A stretch of 64,000 nucleotides of DNA from Betaproteobacteria bacterium LSUCC0117. Lineage in GTDB: Bacteria; Pseudomonadota; Gammaproteobacteria; Burkholderiales; Burkholderiaceae_C. Made by a program: the position numbers and the translations under genes. Where the stretch lies: positions 124,001 through 188,000 of the forward strand of contig JAUJFZ010000004.1 in the NCBI GenBank assembly GCA_030441535.1, read 5' to 3'. The notes beneath the pieces are model-generated. The model was not told the origin of the DNA. It searched no databases and worked only from the letters and a program-made list of their open reading frames with translations. How positions within the stretch are numbered: the first letter of the stretch is position 1; each line of letters opens with the position of its first letter. Of the stretch, positions 1 to 8,333 are shown piece by piece.

Positions 1-1
1 G

Positions 2-1681
2 GCCTCTCGAAAACCCGATGCCGTCGCACTGGATTTTCGTGCCCAACTGGCGGGCAACCTGACGGCCAAAGAACGGATCGAGTCGCTGCTCAAGCGCTAC
101 GGCGCTGATGTGGTGAAGGCCGTGATGCGGAAAATTCTGGACGACGGCGAGCACGCCTTTTTGAACAAAATGGCCAAGCTGCCCGATGGCACCTGGCGTG
201 ATCGGACTTACGTTGAATGTTGCCGGCCGGGTGATCGCAATGTGCACCGGGTCCAAATCATATTGCACAAGCGTGGCAACACCCTCATTTTTGAGAACGA
301 GGGTACCGCAGCCCAAGACGGTGGCATGAACGCCACTTACTCTGGCTGGCGGGGATCGATCATGGTGGCCCTCAACCAGTTGTTGTGTTGGGATCAATAC
401 TTCGCCATTGGCGGCGCGCTGCGTCATGTGGAATTCAATCCGACACTCGGCACGATGAACTGCGCCACCTTCCCCGCCTCGGTCTCAACAGCGCCCGTGC
501 AGGCCATGGAGATTTCGCTCTATCCGGCCTACAACGTACTGTCCAAGATGATCTACGGCGATCACAAAATGCGCGAGGACATCATGTGTATTGGCGGCAC
601 CAGCCAATGGCCAGCAACGATCTTTAGAGGCACAGATCAATGGGGTGAAGCATTTGGCTATCTGTTGGTTGACCCCATCGGGGGGGCTATTGGCGCCTTC
701 TCCGGGGGCGACGGTATTTCAACGGGCGGCCAGTCCCGCACCCCCATTTGTAAGCTCCCCAACATTGAACACACAGAGCAGACCTTTCCGCTTTTGTTCC
801 TGTATCGCAAAGAAGTGGTCGATAGTGGTGGTGCCGGTCAGTACCGTGGCGGGATGTCGGCGGAGTCTTGTTTCATCCCGCATGGCACTACTCGGATCAC
901 CCACGACACGCTCTCATCGGGTAACGCGATGCCCACCTCCAGCGGCATGATGGGCGGTTACCCAGGCTCGGTCAATGTGTTTAAGTTCACCAAAGACAGT
1001 GATATCCAGTCACGATTTGCGCGCAGTGAATTACCGTCTGATATTGCTGAGTTATCGGGCGAGGCAGTTACCCTTGGTTTACGCCAGCAAAACTTCACGC
1101 AAGAGAAGAATGATGTTTATAGCGTGATATGGACGGGCGCAGGGGGGTTTGGTGATCCTCTCGAACGAGACCCCGAGGCCGTGTGGCGTGATGTGATCGA
1201 GCACAAGGCGGTATCTCCTGAGGCTGCAAAAGCCATCTATGGCGTCGTCATCAAACGGGAAACTCTGGATACAAAAGCGACCGAGACGCTCCGACAAAAA
1301 ATGCGGCAAATCCGCAAGGCACAGCGTCATGCCAGTCAAAAAGGCTTTAAGCCTGGTGCTGTGTTGATCACAGCATTGGTTCGTACCGTCACTGCGAAAC
1401 TCGCGGTCAGAAAACCACCCAAAGGCGAACGGACCAAGCGTTGGTGCTGCGCCGGGTGCAGTACGGACTTTGGGCCCATATCGGCTAACTACAAACTGGG
1501 TTGTGCGCGTGTCGACGCGCCGATCGCAACGGCTAATCCCAACGTGGGGGATTGGAAGCGATACATTGATCAGAAACCCATCTTCAGGCAGTTCTTCTGC
1601 CCTGGGTGCGGCGACCTAATCGAAAACGAAATCGCCCGTTGGGACGACCCTTTGCTGTCAGATGTCGAGGTGAAGCTTTAG
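2..1681 (+). CDS. HyuB/oxoprolinase-type subunit with C-terminal zinc domain (5' partial)
   Basis: The frame is open from base 2, so the start lies upstream of the window. HyuB subunits work with an ATP-dependent HyuA subunit on hydantoins, oxoproline, lactams or, in acetone/acetophenone carboxylases, on ketones. About 440 visible residues follow the HyuB pattern, including the opening PDAVALD stretch, QYRGGMS and GGFGDPLERDP. After a basic linker comes an 80-residue Cys-rich tail with CCAGC (visible residues 482-486), Cys501 and CPGC (533-536), resembling the small zinc subunit of acetone/acetophenone carboxylases. A HyuA gene would be expected upstream but cannot be seen. The HyuB family is certain; the substrate is not. 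The fused tail favours a carboxylase-type enzyme over a simple hydantoinase. Confidence 0.85.
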   Translation, partial: ASRKPDAVALDFRAQLAGNLTAKERIESLLKRYGADVVKAVMRKILDDGEHAFLNKMAKLPDGTWRDRTYVECCRPGDRNVHRVQIILHKRGNTLIFENEGTAAQDGGMNATYSGWRGSIMVALNQLLCWDQYFAIGGALRHVEFNPTLGTMNCATFPASVSTAPVQAMEISLYPAYNVLSKMIYGDHKMREDIMCIGGTSQWPATIFRGTDQWGEAFGYLLVDPIGGAIGAFSGGDGISTGGQSRTPICKLPNIEHTEQTFPLLFLYRKEVVDSGGAGQYRGGMSAESCFIPHGTTRITHDTLSSGNAMPTSSGMMGGYPGSVNVFKFTKDSDIQSRFARSELPSDIAELSGEAVTLGLRQQNFTQEKNDVYSVIWTGAGGFGDPLERDPEAVWRDVIEHKAVSPEAAKAIYGVVIKRETLDTKATETLRQKMRQIRKAQRHASQKGFKPGAVLITALVRTVTAKLAVRKPPKGERTKRWCCAGCSTDFGPISANYKLGCARVDAPIATANPNVGDWKRYIDQKPIFRQFFCPGCGDLIENEIARWDDPLLSDVEVKL

Positions 1682-1718
1682 CGCGCGGCAGTCCCCTTGG
1701 GGGCTGCCAGCGCTCAGA

Positions 1719-2318
1719 TTACTTGACCAGCAGCCAGATCACGATACCTGCCAATGCCACCCCTAATAGGACGGGTAGCGATTTGCTTTTGCTCGCGGCT
1801 ACAGGGGAGGTTGCTGCTGACGCGTCAGTTACTGCCGAGGCTGCGTCGTCATTGTTGCTGGCCTCAGTGGCGCCGTTGGCTTCGACCAAATGGGCATCAA
1901 AGCGCTTGAAAAAATCGTCGGCCATTTTGTTGGCGGCGCCATCGATCAGGCGCTGGCCAAGCTGGGCGATCTTCCCACCCATTTGCGCCTCGACGGTGTA
2001 GGTGAGCATGCAGCCCGCGCCCTGGGGCTCAAGACGTACATTGGACTCACCTTTGCCAAAACCAGCCGGGCCCCCTTGGCCTTCAAAGTGCAAGGTATAG
2101 GCATGGGGCGCTTCGATGTTGAGTAAGCTGATTTTGCCGCTGAACTTGGCAGAAACAGGGCCAATTTTGACGGCCATGCCAATGGTGTACTGGTTGTCAC
2201 CTGAAAGCTCCACCCGGTCACACCCGGGTATGCAGGCTTTCAAAACCTCGGGGTTGTTCAACGCATCCCACGCGATTTGTTGTGACACGCTGAGTGCGCG
2301 TTGGCCTTGCATTTGCAT
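1719..2318 (-). CDS. CoxG-like SRPBCC protein with C-terminal membrane anchor
   Basis: A 199-residue protein of the CoxG (carbon monoxide dehydrogenase subunit G) branch of the SRPBCC fold. Residues 1-145 hold the domain, with NPEVLKACIPGCDRVE near the N-terminus and GGKIAQLGQRLIDGAANKMAD near its end. An Ala/Ser-rich linker follows, then one hydrophobic segment (about 180-198), so it is probably tail-anchored in the inner membrane. CoxG helps recruit and mature molybdenum hydroxylases, but no molybdenum hydroxylase gene is visible here, and CoxG paralogues also occur in aromatic degradation clusters. The start at 2318 is set by an AAGGAG seven bases upstream. It converges with the HyuB-like gene and diverges from the SDR at 2467. 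Role here unknown. Confidence 0.85.
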   Translation of the reverse strand: MQMQGQRALSVSQQIAWDALNNPEVLKACIPGCDRVELSGDNQYTIGMAVKIGPVSAKFSGKISLLNIEAPHAYTLHFEGQGGPAGFGKGESNVRLEPQGAGCMLTYTVEAQMGGKIAQLGQRLIDGAANKMADDFFKRFDAHLVEANGATEASNNDDAASAVTDASAATSPVAASKSKSLPVLLGVALAGIVIWLLVK

Positions 2319-2466
2319 CGTGAAACTCCTTTGATAGCCATTCCTGCCAACTATAGTAGCGTTTCAAAACTGGTTTAACTGCGCTATCTGTCTCGAAGAT
2401 AACACCTTGAAAAGTCATCTTCAGTCATCTTGGTAGTGTGATCACAAGCGTATGAAGGAGACTCGT

Positions 2467-3249
2467 ATGACCGGACGTTTAGCAGGGCGTGTGGCCCTTA
2501 TCTCTGGCGCCAGCCGGGGTATTGGATTGGCTATTGCCCAGGCTTATGCCGCCGAGGGGGCCAAGCTTTGCATGGTTGCCACCAACGCGGACGCACTCAA
2601 GGCCGCCGCTGACAGCCTGTCAATAGGCAACGATGCGCTGATGACCGCGGTGCTCGATGTACGCGACTCAAAGGCTTGCCGTGCGGTGGTGCAAGATGTC
2701 ACGTCGCGGCTGGGGCCCATTGACGTATTGATCAATAACGCGGGGATCTACAAAGCGCGCAGTTTTCTGGAATACGATTCCGAAGACTTCCGCGCGCTGA
2801 TGGAGGTCAACCTCATCGGTGTGGTGAACCTCACACAAGCTGTGTTGCCCGATATGTTGGCGCGCCAAGCGGGACGCATTGTCAACGTCGCATCCAGTGC
2901 GGGTAAGGCAGGATCGCGCAATCAAAGTGCCTACAACGCCAGCAAGCATGCCGTGGTCGGTCTCACGCGGTGTCTTGCGTTGGAGACCGCAACCAGCGGC
3001 GTCACCGTTAATGCCATTTGCCCGGGCCTCACGCAAACCGACATGGTGGACAACCTTAAAACCGCTTTTGCCAGCCAGGCGGGCGTGAGTGCTGAACAAA
3101 TGCTGCAATCCATCCTCACGCGGGTACCCATGGGGCGGCTCCTCAACGTCGAGGAAATTGCGGGGATGGCGGTTTACTTGGGCTCCACAGAGTCAAGCGG
3201 CATGACTGGGCAAGCGCTGTCAATTGATGGGGGGTTGCTGACGGCTTAG
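2467..3249 (+). CDS. SDR-family NAD(P)-dependent oxidoreductase
   Basis: A 260-residue classical short-chain dehydrogenase/reductase. It has the Rossmann glycine motif SGASRGIG (13-20), NNAG (90-93), catalytic Ser143 or 144, Tyr156 and Lys160 (YNASK), and a C-terminal SIDGG. An in-frame ATG lies 15 bases upstream, but AAGGAG at 2455-2460 is placed six bases before 2467, so 2467 is the start. Such enzymes oxidise secondary alcohols or reduce ketones and 3-oxoacyl thioesters in the cytosol. The HyuB-type carboxylase-like gene nearby makes an alcohol-to-ketone step conceivable, as with 1-phenylethanol dehydrogenase next to acetophenone carboxylase, but this is a guess from context. Substrate unknown. 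Confidence 0.88.
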   Translation: MTGRLAGRVALISGASRGIGLAIAQAYAAEGAKLCMVATNADALKAAADSLSIGNDALMTAVLDVRDSKACRAVVQDVTSRLGPIDVLINNAGIYKARSFLEYDSEDFRALMEVNLIGVVNLTQAVLPDMLARQAGRIVNVASSAGKAGSRNQSAYNASKHAVVGLTRCLALETATSGVTVNAICPGLTQTDMVDNLKTAFASQAGVSAEQMLQSILTRVPMGRLLNVEEIAGMAVYLGSTESSGMTGQALSIDGGLLTA

Positions 3250-3358
3250 CACCCCTAGTTTGGTCGATTTTGGAGTAACCCCCGAAGCAAGCCTGAAGAT
3301 TTTGGATTAGACTGATTCGAAATTGCGTTACCCAAAACCTAACCATAAGGAGACAACA

Positions 3359-4558
3359 ATGCAACGACGTAATCTGCTTTCACTCGCGAGCTTGATTTTG
3401 GCGGGGATGATCCCAGCCGGTGCGGCTGTGGCGGCCGAGAAGCCCATCAAGATTGGTGCCGTGGCGCCCAAGACCGGGCCTTTGGCGGGTGGTGCTGCGG
3501 TGACGCAGTGGCCAACCATTAAATTGTGGGTGTCGGATGTGAACGGCCGCGGTGGCCTCAAGATGAAAGACGGTACCCGCCGCACGATTGAATTGGTCGA
3601 GTATGACGACCGCACAAACCCTGGTGAGACCATCAAGGCCGTCGAGCGTTTGGCAACGGTCGATAAGGCTGACTTCATTATTGCGCCTTACGGCACCGGT
3701 CTGAATTTGGCGTCTGCTCCCGTGTTTGCCAAGTATGGCTACCCACAAATCGCGGTGAGTGCAATTACAGACAAAACCGGTGAGTTAGCCAAGCGCTACC
3801 CTGGCATTTTCTTCACGCTCGGTAATACGACAGCATTCGCGCAGTCAGTGGCTGACATCCTGTCTCAAATGGTGAAAGAGGGCAAGATTGGCAAGCGCGT
3901 GGCCATGGTGAACGTGGCAGATGCCTTTGGTATCGAGCTCGCCGAGGCGGCACGCCCGATCTTTAAGAAAGCTGGGCTGGAAATTGTGTATGACAAGTCT
4001 TACCCCCTAGGTGCGCAAGATTTGGCCTCCGTTGTGAAGGGCGCTAAGGCGGCAACCCCGGATGCGTTTGTGGCCTGGTCATACCCACCAGACACATTCG
4101 GCCTGACAGAGCTCGCGAAGATTGAGGGTCTGAATGTAAAGGCGTTCTACACCGCTGTGGCGACCTGCTTCCCTGCCTATGCCGGTAAGTTCCAGGCCAG
4201 CGCGGAGAATGTTCTCGGTGCGGGTGGTATCAACGTGGATGCGGCAGAGTTGGCCGGTTACTTTGATCGTCACCAAAAGGTGACGGGTGTGGGTGCCGAC
4301 TACTGGGCGGGCCCCGTGACCTACGCAAGTCTGCAGGTTCTTGAGCAGTCAATAGAGGCGGTGGGCACTGACCGCGCTGCTGTGACCAATCACATCAAAT
4401 CTGGGTCGTTCAAAACGGTGCTCGGGGACTGGAAATTCAACAATCAAGTGATTGACCAGTTCTGGACTGTTGGGCAATGGCAAGGCGGTAAGTTCGTTGG
4501 TGTTGCCTCCACGGGCAAGACCGGCGCGAAGTCTGTTCAGGTTAAGACAGGCTGGTAA
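3359..4558 (+). CDS. HAAT-type ABC transporter substrate-binding protein (system 1)
   Basis: A 399-residue periplasmic binding protein of the LivK/Peripla_BP_6 family, with a Sec signal peptide (basic MQRR, hydrophobic core, cleavage near AAVAAE around residue 25). The mature part begins with KPIKIGAVAPKTGPLAGG, typical of HAAT receptors in Burkholderiales, many of which bind aromatic acids rather than amino acids. AAGGAG at 3347-3352 is six bases before the ATG at 3359, overriding an upstream in-frame start. It is first in an operon with two permeases, two ATPases, an aldehyde dehydrogenase, an SDR and a flotillin. The downstream oxidoreductases suggest an aromatic alcohol or aldehyde ligand (inference). 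Confidence 0.9.
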   Translation: MQRRNLLSLASLILAGMIPAGAAVAAEKPIKIGAVAPKTGPLAGGAAVTQWPTIKLWVSDVNGRGGLKMKDGTRRTIELVEYDDRTNPGETIKAVERLATVDKADFIIAPYGTGLNLASAPVFAKYGYPQIAVSAITDKTGELAKRYPGIFFTLGNTTAFAQSVADILSQMVKEGKIGKRVAMVNVADAFGIELAEAARPIFKKAGLEIVYDKSYPLGAQDLASVVKGAKAATPDAFVAWSYPPDTFGLTELAKIEGLNVKAFYTAVATCFPAYAGKFQASAENVLGAGGINVDAAELAGYFDRHQKVTGVGADYWAGPVTYASLQVLEQSIEAVGTDRAAVTNHIKSGSFKTVLGDWKFNNQVIDQFWTVGQWQGGKFVGVASTGKTGAKSVQVKTGW

Positions 4559-4571
4559 GCAACTTTAATCA

Positions 4572-4615
4572 ACCACCACGTCAAGCGCTGCGTTTGCAGC
4601 GTTTGCGTGGTTGGT
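4572..4615 (+). other. Intercistronic stem-loop after the binding-protein gene
   Basis: A long imperfect hairpin lies between the binding-protein stop (4558) and the permease start (4629). CGCTGC (4586-4591) pairs with GCAGCG (4596-4601) around loop GTTT; outer pairing continues with CAA/TTG and CCACG (4576-4580) with CGTGG (4606-4610), with small bulges beyond. There is no T run, so it is not a classical terminator. The usual role of such a hairpin is to protect the upstream mRNA and raise binding-protein output over permease (inference). Confidence 0.65.
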
Positions 4616-4628
4616 ATCGATTGCCGCT

Positions 4629-5492
4629 ATGGATACTTTAATTATTGGGTTGCTGCTCGGTGCAACCTATTGCCTGATGGCGCTTGGGCTGACGCTGCAA
4701 TACGGCGTTGCCCGAATCATGAATTTAGCAGCCGGCGAGTGGATTGTGGTGGGTGGTTTCGCCGCATTTTGGAGCTTCACGGTGCAGGAGATGTCGCCCA
4801 TTTGGGGCTTCGTCTTCGCGGTACCGTTTGCGTTTGTCGTCAACTGGTTGATTTACCAGTTTCTGCTAACACCGCTGATCCGCCGGGCCAAGTCGCGTGG
4901 GGCTTTAGAGGTCGATAGCATCTTGGCGACATTCGGGATGAGCTTCATTGCGATTGGTCTCATGCGAACCGCGTTTGGCGGTGAGTTCTTTAATTATTCC
5001 TTTTTGTCAGAGCCCGTACTTATCTTTGGCAGTGCGTTTGGTCTCAACCGCATCGCAGCCGCGGGTGTCGCCGTGCTGTTTTGTGTGGTCCTCTATTTCT
5101 GGCTGCTGCGCTCGCGAACTGGCATGGCCATGCGTGCGCTGGCCTTAAGTCCTGCTAGCGCAAAGCTGGTTGCGATTGATGTTCAAAAACTCAGCCTGAT
5201 CGCTTTTTCCACCGGCGGTGCCATTGCGGCAGCGGGTGGGGTGGTGTTGTCAACGTTCCTGACGCTTGATGCGTCAGTTGGCGTGGTGTTCACCATGAAG
5301 GCGCTCATCATCGTCATCATGGGTGGTGTCGGCAACCTCCGGGGCGCGATTGTTGCGGCGCTGTTACTTGGCTTGGCTGAAAGCGCTATCGCGACTTGGG
5401 TTGACCCCGGCCTAACGCTCGCTGCAGCCTATCTCTTGTTCGTGTTGGTACTTCTGGTGAAGCCAGAGGGCCTTTTCGGGACTAAAAAATGA
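4629..5492 (+). CDS. HAAT ABC transporter permease, LivH type (system 1)
   Basis: A 287-residue inner-membrane permease of the LivH family, with about eight hydrophobic segments. The N-terminal MDTLIIGLLLGATYCLMALGL, the ARIMNLAAGE segment and IIVIMGGVGNLRGAIVAALLLG near the C-terminus are family hallmarks. I chose the ATG at 4629 rather than the TTG at 4611 because homologues begin at this point; no strong ribosome site is visible. It ends inside the start of the LivM-type gene (ATGA overlap at 5489-5492), indicating translational coupling. It forms the membrane channel with the next gene. Confidence 0.88.
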   Translation: MDTLIIGLLLGATYCLMALGLTLQYGVARIMNLAAGEWIVVGGFAAFWSFTVQEMSPIWGFVFAVPFAFVVNWLIYQFLLTPLIRRAKSRGALEVDSILATFGMSFIAIGLMRTAFGGEFFNYSFLSEPVLIFGSAFGLNRIAAAGVAVLFCVVLYFWLLRSRTGMAMRALALSPASAKLVAIDVQKLSLIAFSTGGAIAAAGGVVLSTFLTLDASVGVVFTMKALIIVIMGGVGNLRGAIVAALLLGLAESAIATWVDPGLTLAAAYLLFVLVLLVKPEGLFGTKK

Positions 5493-6415
5493 GCACGACC
5501 AGACGCACGCAGTGGCTGCTCGCGATCATCGTCTTCGTGGCCCTTGCTTTCCTACCTGTGATCGACCAACCCTACTGGTTGACGATTGGTATTTCGATTT
5601 TGATGTACGGCGTCCTCGCCACGTCGTGGGCGCTTTTTTCGGGACCAACGCACTATATTTCTCTGGCAACAGCCGCGTTTTACGGCTTGGGTGCCTATGT
5701 CGTGGGGATGGGTATTGAGTCGGTTTGGTACCCGTTTCTGCTGGTTATAGCGACGGCTCTGGGGGCATCGTTGGCCTTGGTCGTGGGCTGGGCTACTTTG
5801 CGTTTATCGGGGGTCTATTTTGTTATTTTCACTCTGGGGCTTGCTGAATTCATTCGGCAAATCATTACGTGGGTGCAGAACAATTTCACTGGAAGCCGCG
5901 GCGTTTATGTGTTGACCAGCATCGAAGATAAACACATTTTTTGGGAATTGTTGGTGCTGGCGGCAGTGGTGTGTTTGTTCGGTGTATGGCTCAAACAGTC
6001 CCGGCTGGGTTTCGCTTTGCGGGTGATTGGCGGGGACGAGGTGGTCGCCTCGCATGTCGGTATCCATTCTGCAAAGGCGAAGGTGCTGCTGTTCTCCTTC
6101 TCGGGTGCGGTCGCGGCTTTGACAGGCGCGATTTTGGCGCCACGCCTGTCGTATATCGAGCCGTCGATGGTTTTTTCTGCAGATCTCTCGTTCCAAGTGG
6201 TCATCATGGCACTGTTAGGCGGCGTACATCGACTTTGGGGGCCAATTGTGGGCGTGATTCCGTTTACGTTCCTTTGGGAGTTCATTGCAGCGGTCGCTCC
6301 CACACAAACCGTTCTGCTGTTGGGCGTCGCTTTCCTCGTTATCGTGTATTTCATCCCGCAAGGTATCGCAGGCCTGATTGAAAAGTGGTTCCTCAAAGGA
6401 GGCCGCCATGAGTGA
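5489..6415 (+). CDS. HAAT ABC transporter permease, LivM type (system 1)
   Basis: A 308-residue multi-spanning permease of the LivM family, partner of the LivH-type protein. It shows the GLGAYVVGMG stretch, LRLSGVYFVIFTLGLAEFIRQ and the C-terminal MALLGGVHRLWGPIVG loop that contacts the ATPases. The start overlaps the previous stop by four bases, and its end overlaps the next ATPase start by eight, so the genes are translationally coupled. Confidence 0.9.
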   Translation: MSTTRRTQWLLAIIVFVALAFLPVIDQPYWLTIGISILMYGVLATSWALFSGPTHYISLATAAFYGLGAYVVGMGIESVWYPFLLVIATALGASLALVVGWATLRLSGVYFVIFTLGLAEFIRQIITWVQNNFTGSRGVYVLTSIEDKHIFWELLVLAAVVCLFGVWLKQSRLGFALRVIGGDEVVASHVGIHSAKAKVLLFSFSGAVAALTGAILAPRLSYIEPSMVFSADLSFQVVIMALLGGVHRLWGPIVGVIPFTFLWEFIAAVAPTQTVLLLGVAFLVIVYFIPQGIAGLIEKWFLKGGRHE

Positions 6416-7142
6416 TGTCGTTCTGGAGGTCAGTCACGTCACCAAGCGTTTTGGCGGTTTGGTGGCGGTAGATGACGTGAGTTTTACAGTCAAGAGAGCA
6501 GGGGTGCTTGGCTTGATCGGGCCGAATGGTTCAGGTAAGACGACGATGATGAACCTCATTACCGGGGCGCATCAAGTGACCAGTGGCGACATTTACTTTG
6601 ATGACCGCTTAATCTCAGAGCTGCCATCGCGCAAAATTTTCCTGCGTGGTGTGTCGAGGACTTTTCAATTGGTTAAGCCGTTGGCGGGACTCACACCCGC
6701 CGAGAGTGTGATGGCTGGCATCGTATTCAGTCGGAAGCCACTCTGGGGGCGGGAGGCCGTCAAGGCGGCAGAGCGGATGTTGGCTCGGGTTGGTCTAGAG
6801 GGGAGGGGCGGTGCGCCGCTGTCCTCGTTGACTTATATCGATCAAAAGCGCGTTGAATTAGCGCGAGCCCTTATTTCCGACCCCCCACTTTTGTTGCTGG
6901 ACGAATGGTTGTCGGGGCTCAATGCGACGGAATTGTTAGAGGGTATTGAGTTGATTCGATCGATTGCAGCAGAGGGGACAACCATTGTGTTGGTCGAGCA
7001 CCTGATAGACGCGGTCCGGGAATTGTGCCAAACCAGCGTCGTGATGAACGTGGGTAAGGTCATCGCAGCAGGCGATACCGCCGCTGTTTTGAGCCACCCT
7101 GAAGTCATCAACGCCTACCTTGGAGATACCAACGATGCATAG
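6408..7142 (+). CDS. HAAT ABC transporter ATPase, LivG type, with altered signature motif (system 1)
   Basis: A 244-residue cytosolic ATPase. Walker A is GPNGSGKTT (38-46), Q-loop Gln86 (SRTFQ), Walker B LLLLDE (161-166) and switch His198 (VEHL). The ABC signature, normally LSxGQ or LSYGQ, reads LTYIDQK (141-147), with the key glycine replaced by Ile144. Such degenerate signatures exist in some HAAT ATPases and would leave one of the two composite ATP sites weak or inactive. The start ATG at 6408 follows an AGGAGG site, and the gene overlaps LivM by eight bases. Confidence 0.9.
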   Translation: MSDVVLEVSHVTKRFGGLVAVDDVSFTVKRAGVLGLIGPNGSGKTTMMNLITGAHQVTSGDIYFDDRLISELPSRKIFLRGVSRTFQLVKPLAGLTPAESVMAGIVFSRKPLWGREAVKAAERMLARVGLEGRGGAPLSSLTYIDQKRVELARALISDPPLLLLDEWLSGLNATELLEGIELIRSIAAEGTTIVLVEHLIDAVRELCQTSVVMNVGKVIAAGDTAAVLSHPEVINAYLGDTNDA

Positions 7143-8331
7143 TTCAGCGACACGTACGCCGACGATGTTGCTTGAGGCCAGCGGTCTTTCCGTTTCGTAC
7201 GGCCGGCACCAAGCGCTTGTGAGTGCGTCGATTCAGGTCGCGGCGGGTGAGGTTGTCGTCATTTTGGGTGCCAATGGTGCGGGGAAAACGACCCTGCTAT
7301 CTGCGCTCAGCGGTGTAGTACAGCCGTTGTCTAATTTTTCATTGACGATTGATGGCAAAGGGATGGGGCAAGCGCCAACCCACGCCTTAGTCGAGGCCGG
7401 GCTGGCCTTGGTGCCAGATGGACGCGGTATTTTTGGTGAGTTATCAGTTCGCGAAAATCTTTTGCTGGGGGCATTTGCGAAGCGCGCCCGTGAAGGGGGA
7501 GAGCAGCGACTCACTGAGATTTTCAGCTTGTTCCCCCGACTTCAAGAACGACAGGATCAGATGGTACGAACCATGAGCGGCGGGGAGCAACAGATGGTCG
7601 CAATCGGACGGGCATTGATGTCTCGGCCCCGTGTGTTGATGCTGGATGAGCCGTCTTTAGGGCTGTCACCACTGCTCTCCAAAGAGGTATTCAAAACCCT
7701 ACGCCGTATCGCGGATGGTGGCGTGGGCATCTTAGTTGTTGAACAAAACGCGCGCCTGAGTTTGGCCGTTTCTGACCGCGGTTACTTGCTTGAGAATGGA
7801 AAAATATCGGCATCATTACCCGCATCGGTGATGATGAATGACCCGAACATCCAGCAAGCTTACTTGGGAGGGCAACGGGCAAAGGCATCCAATGACAGCG
7901 CGGTGAGTTTTGAGTCGTCGGCGGCACCACCATCGTCCACTCAGCCTTTCGCGGTTGGGGTGGTTGCTGCCCCTGCGGCCCTACCGAACAACCTGTCCCA
8001 AATGGTGCAGATAGCGGCTGCGCGTTCAGAACAGACCATCGCAATCAACCCATCGCCATTTGTCAATGGGGTGTCGGCGCATTCGCCTACTCCTAACGTG
8101 TACACCCCTGACGCTGACTTCAAAGCGACTATTGACGCGGCGGTTCAGCGTGCGTTGAGCCGTGAACCGGCTACTAATCGGGATTGGAGTGAGGGGTCTT
8201 CTCGGCCGCTTGCAGGGGCCACGAAAACGACGAACGTCGCTGCTCAGCCCGCACCCCGCAAGCCTTTGGGGCGCAAGACATCTATTGAGATATATAAACG
8301 GAACAGTGCCGGCGAACTGGTGAAGGAATAG
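7135..8331 (+). CDS. HAAT ABC transporter ATPase, LivF type, with 150-residue C-terminal extension (system 1)
   Basis: A 398-residue ATPase whose first 245 residues are a normal LivF domain: Walker A GANGAGKTT (45-53), signature MSGGEQ (147-152), Walker B VLMLDE (167-172), VEQN (202-205). LivF proteins usually stop soon after the segment QAYLGG (241-246). This one continues for about 150 residues rich in Ser, Ala, Pro and Asn, ending in a conserved-looking basic segment RKPLGRKTSIEIYKRN (375-390) and SAGELVKE. The frame is intact and runs to two bases before the next gene, so this is not a frameshift. The ATG at 7135 overlaps the LivG stop (ATGCATAG). The extension's function is unknown. Confidence 0.88.
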   Translation: MHSSATRTPTMLLEASGLSVSYGRHQALVSASIQVAAGEVVVILGANGAGKTTLLSALSGVVQPLSNFSLTIDGKGMGQAPTHALVEAGLALVPDGRGIFGELSVRENLLLGAFAKRAREGGEQRLTEIFSLFPRLQERQDQMVRTMSGGEQQMVAIGRALMSRPRVLMLDEPSLGLSPLLSKEVFKTLRRIADGGVGILVVEQNARLSLAVSDRGYLLENGKISASLPASVMMNDPNIQQAYLGGQRAKASNDSAVSFESSAAPPSSTQPFAVGVVAAPAALPNNLSQMVQIAAARSEQTIAINPSPFVNGVSAHSPTPNVYTPDADFKATIDAAVQRALSREPATNRDWSEGSSRPLAGATKTTNVAAQPAPRKPLGRKTSIEIYKRNSAGELVKE

Positions 8332-8333
8332 TT

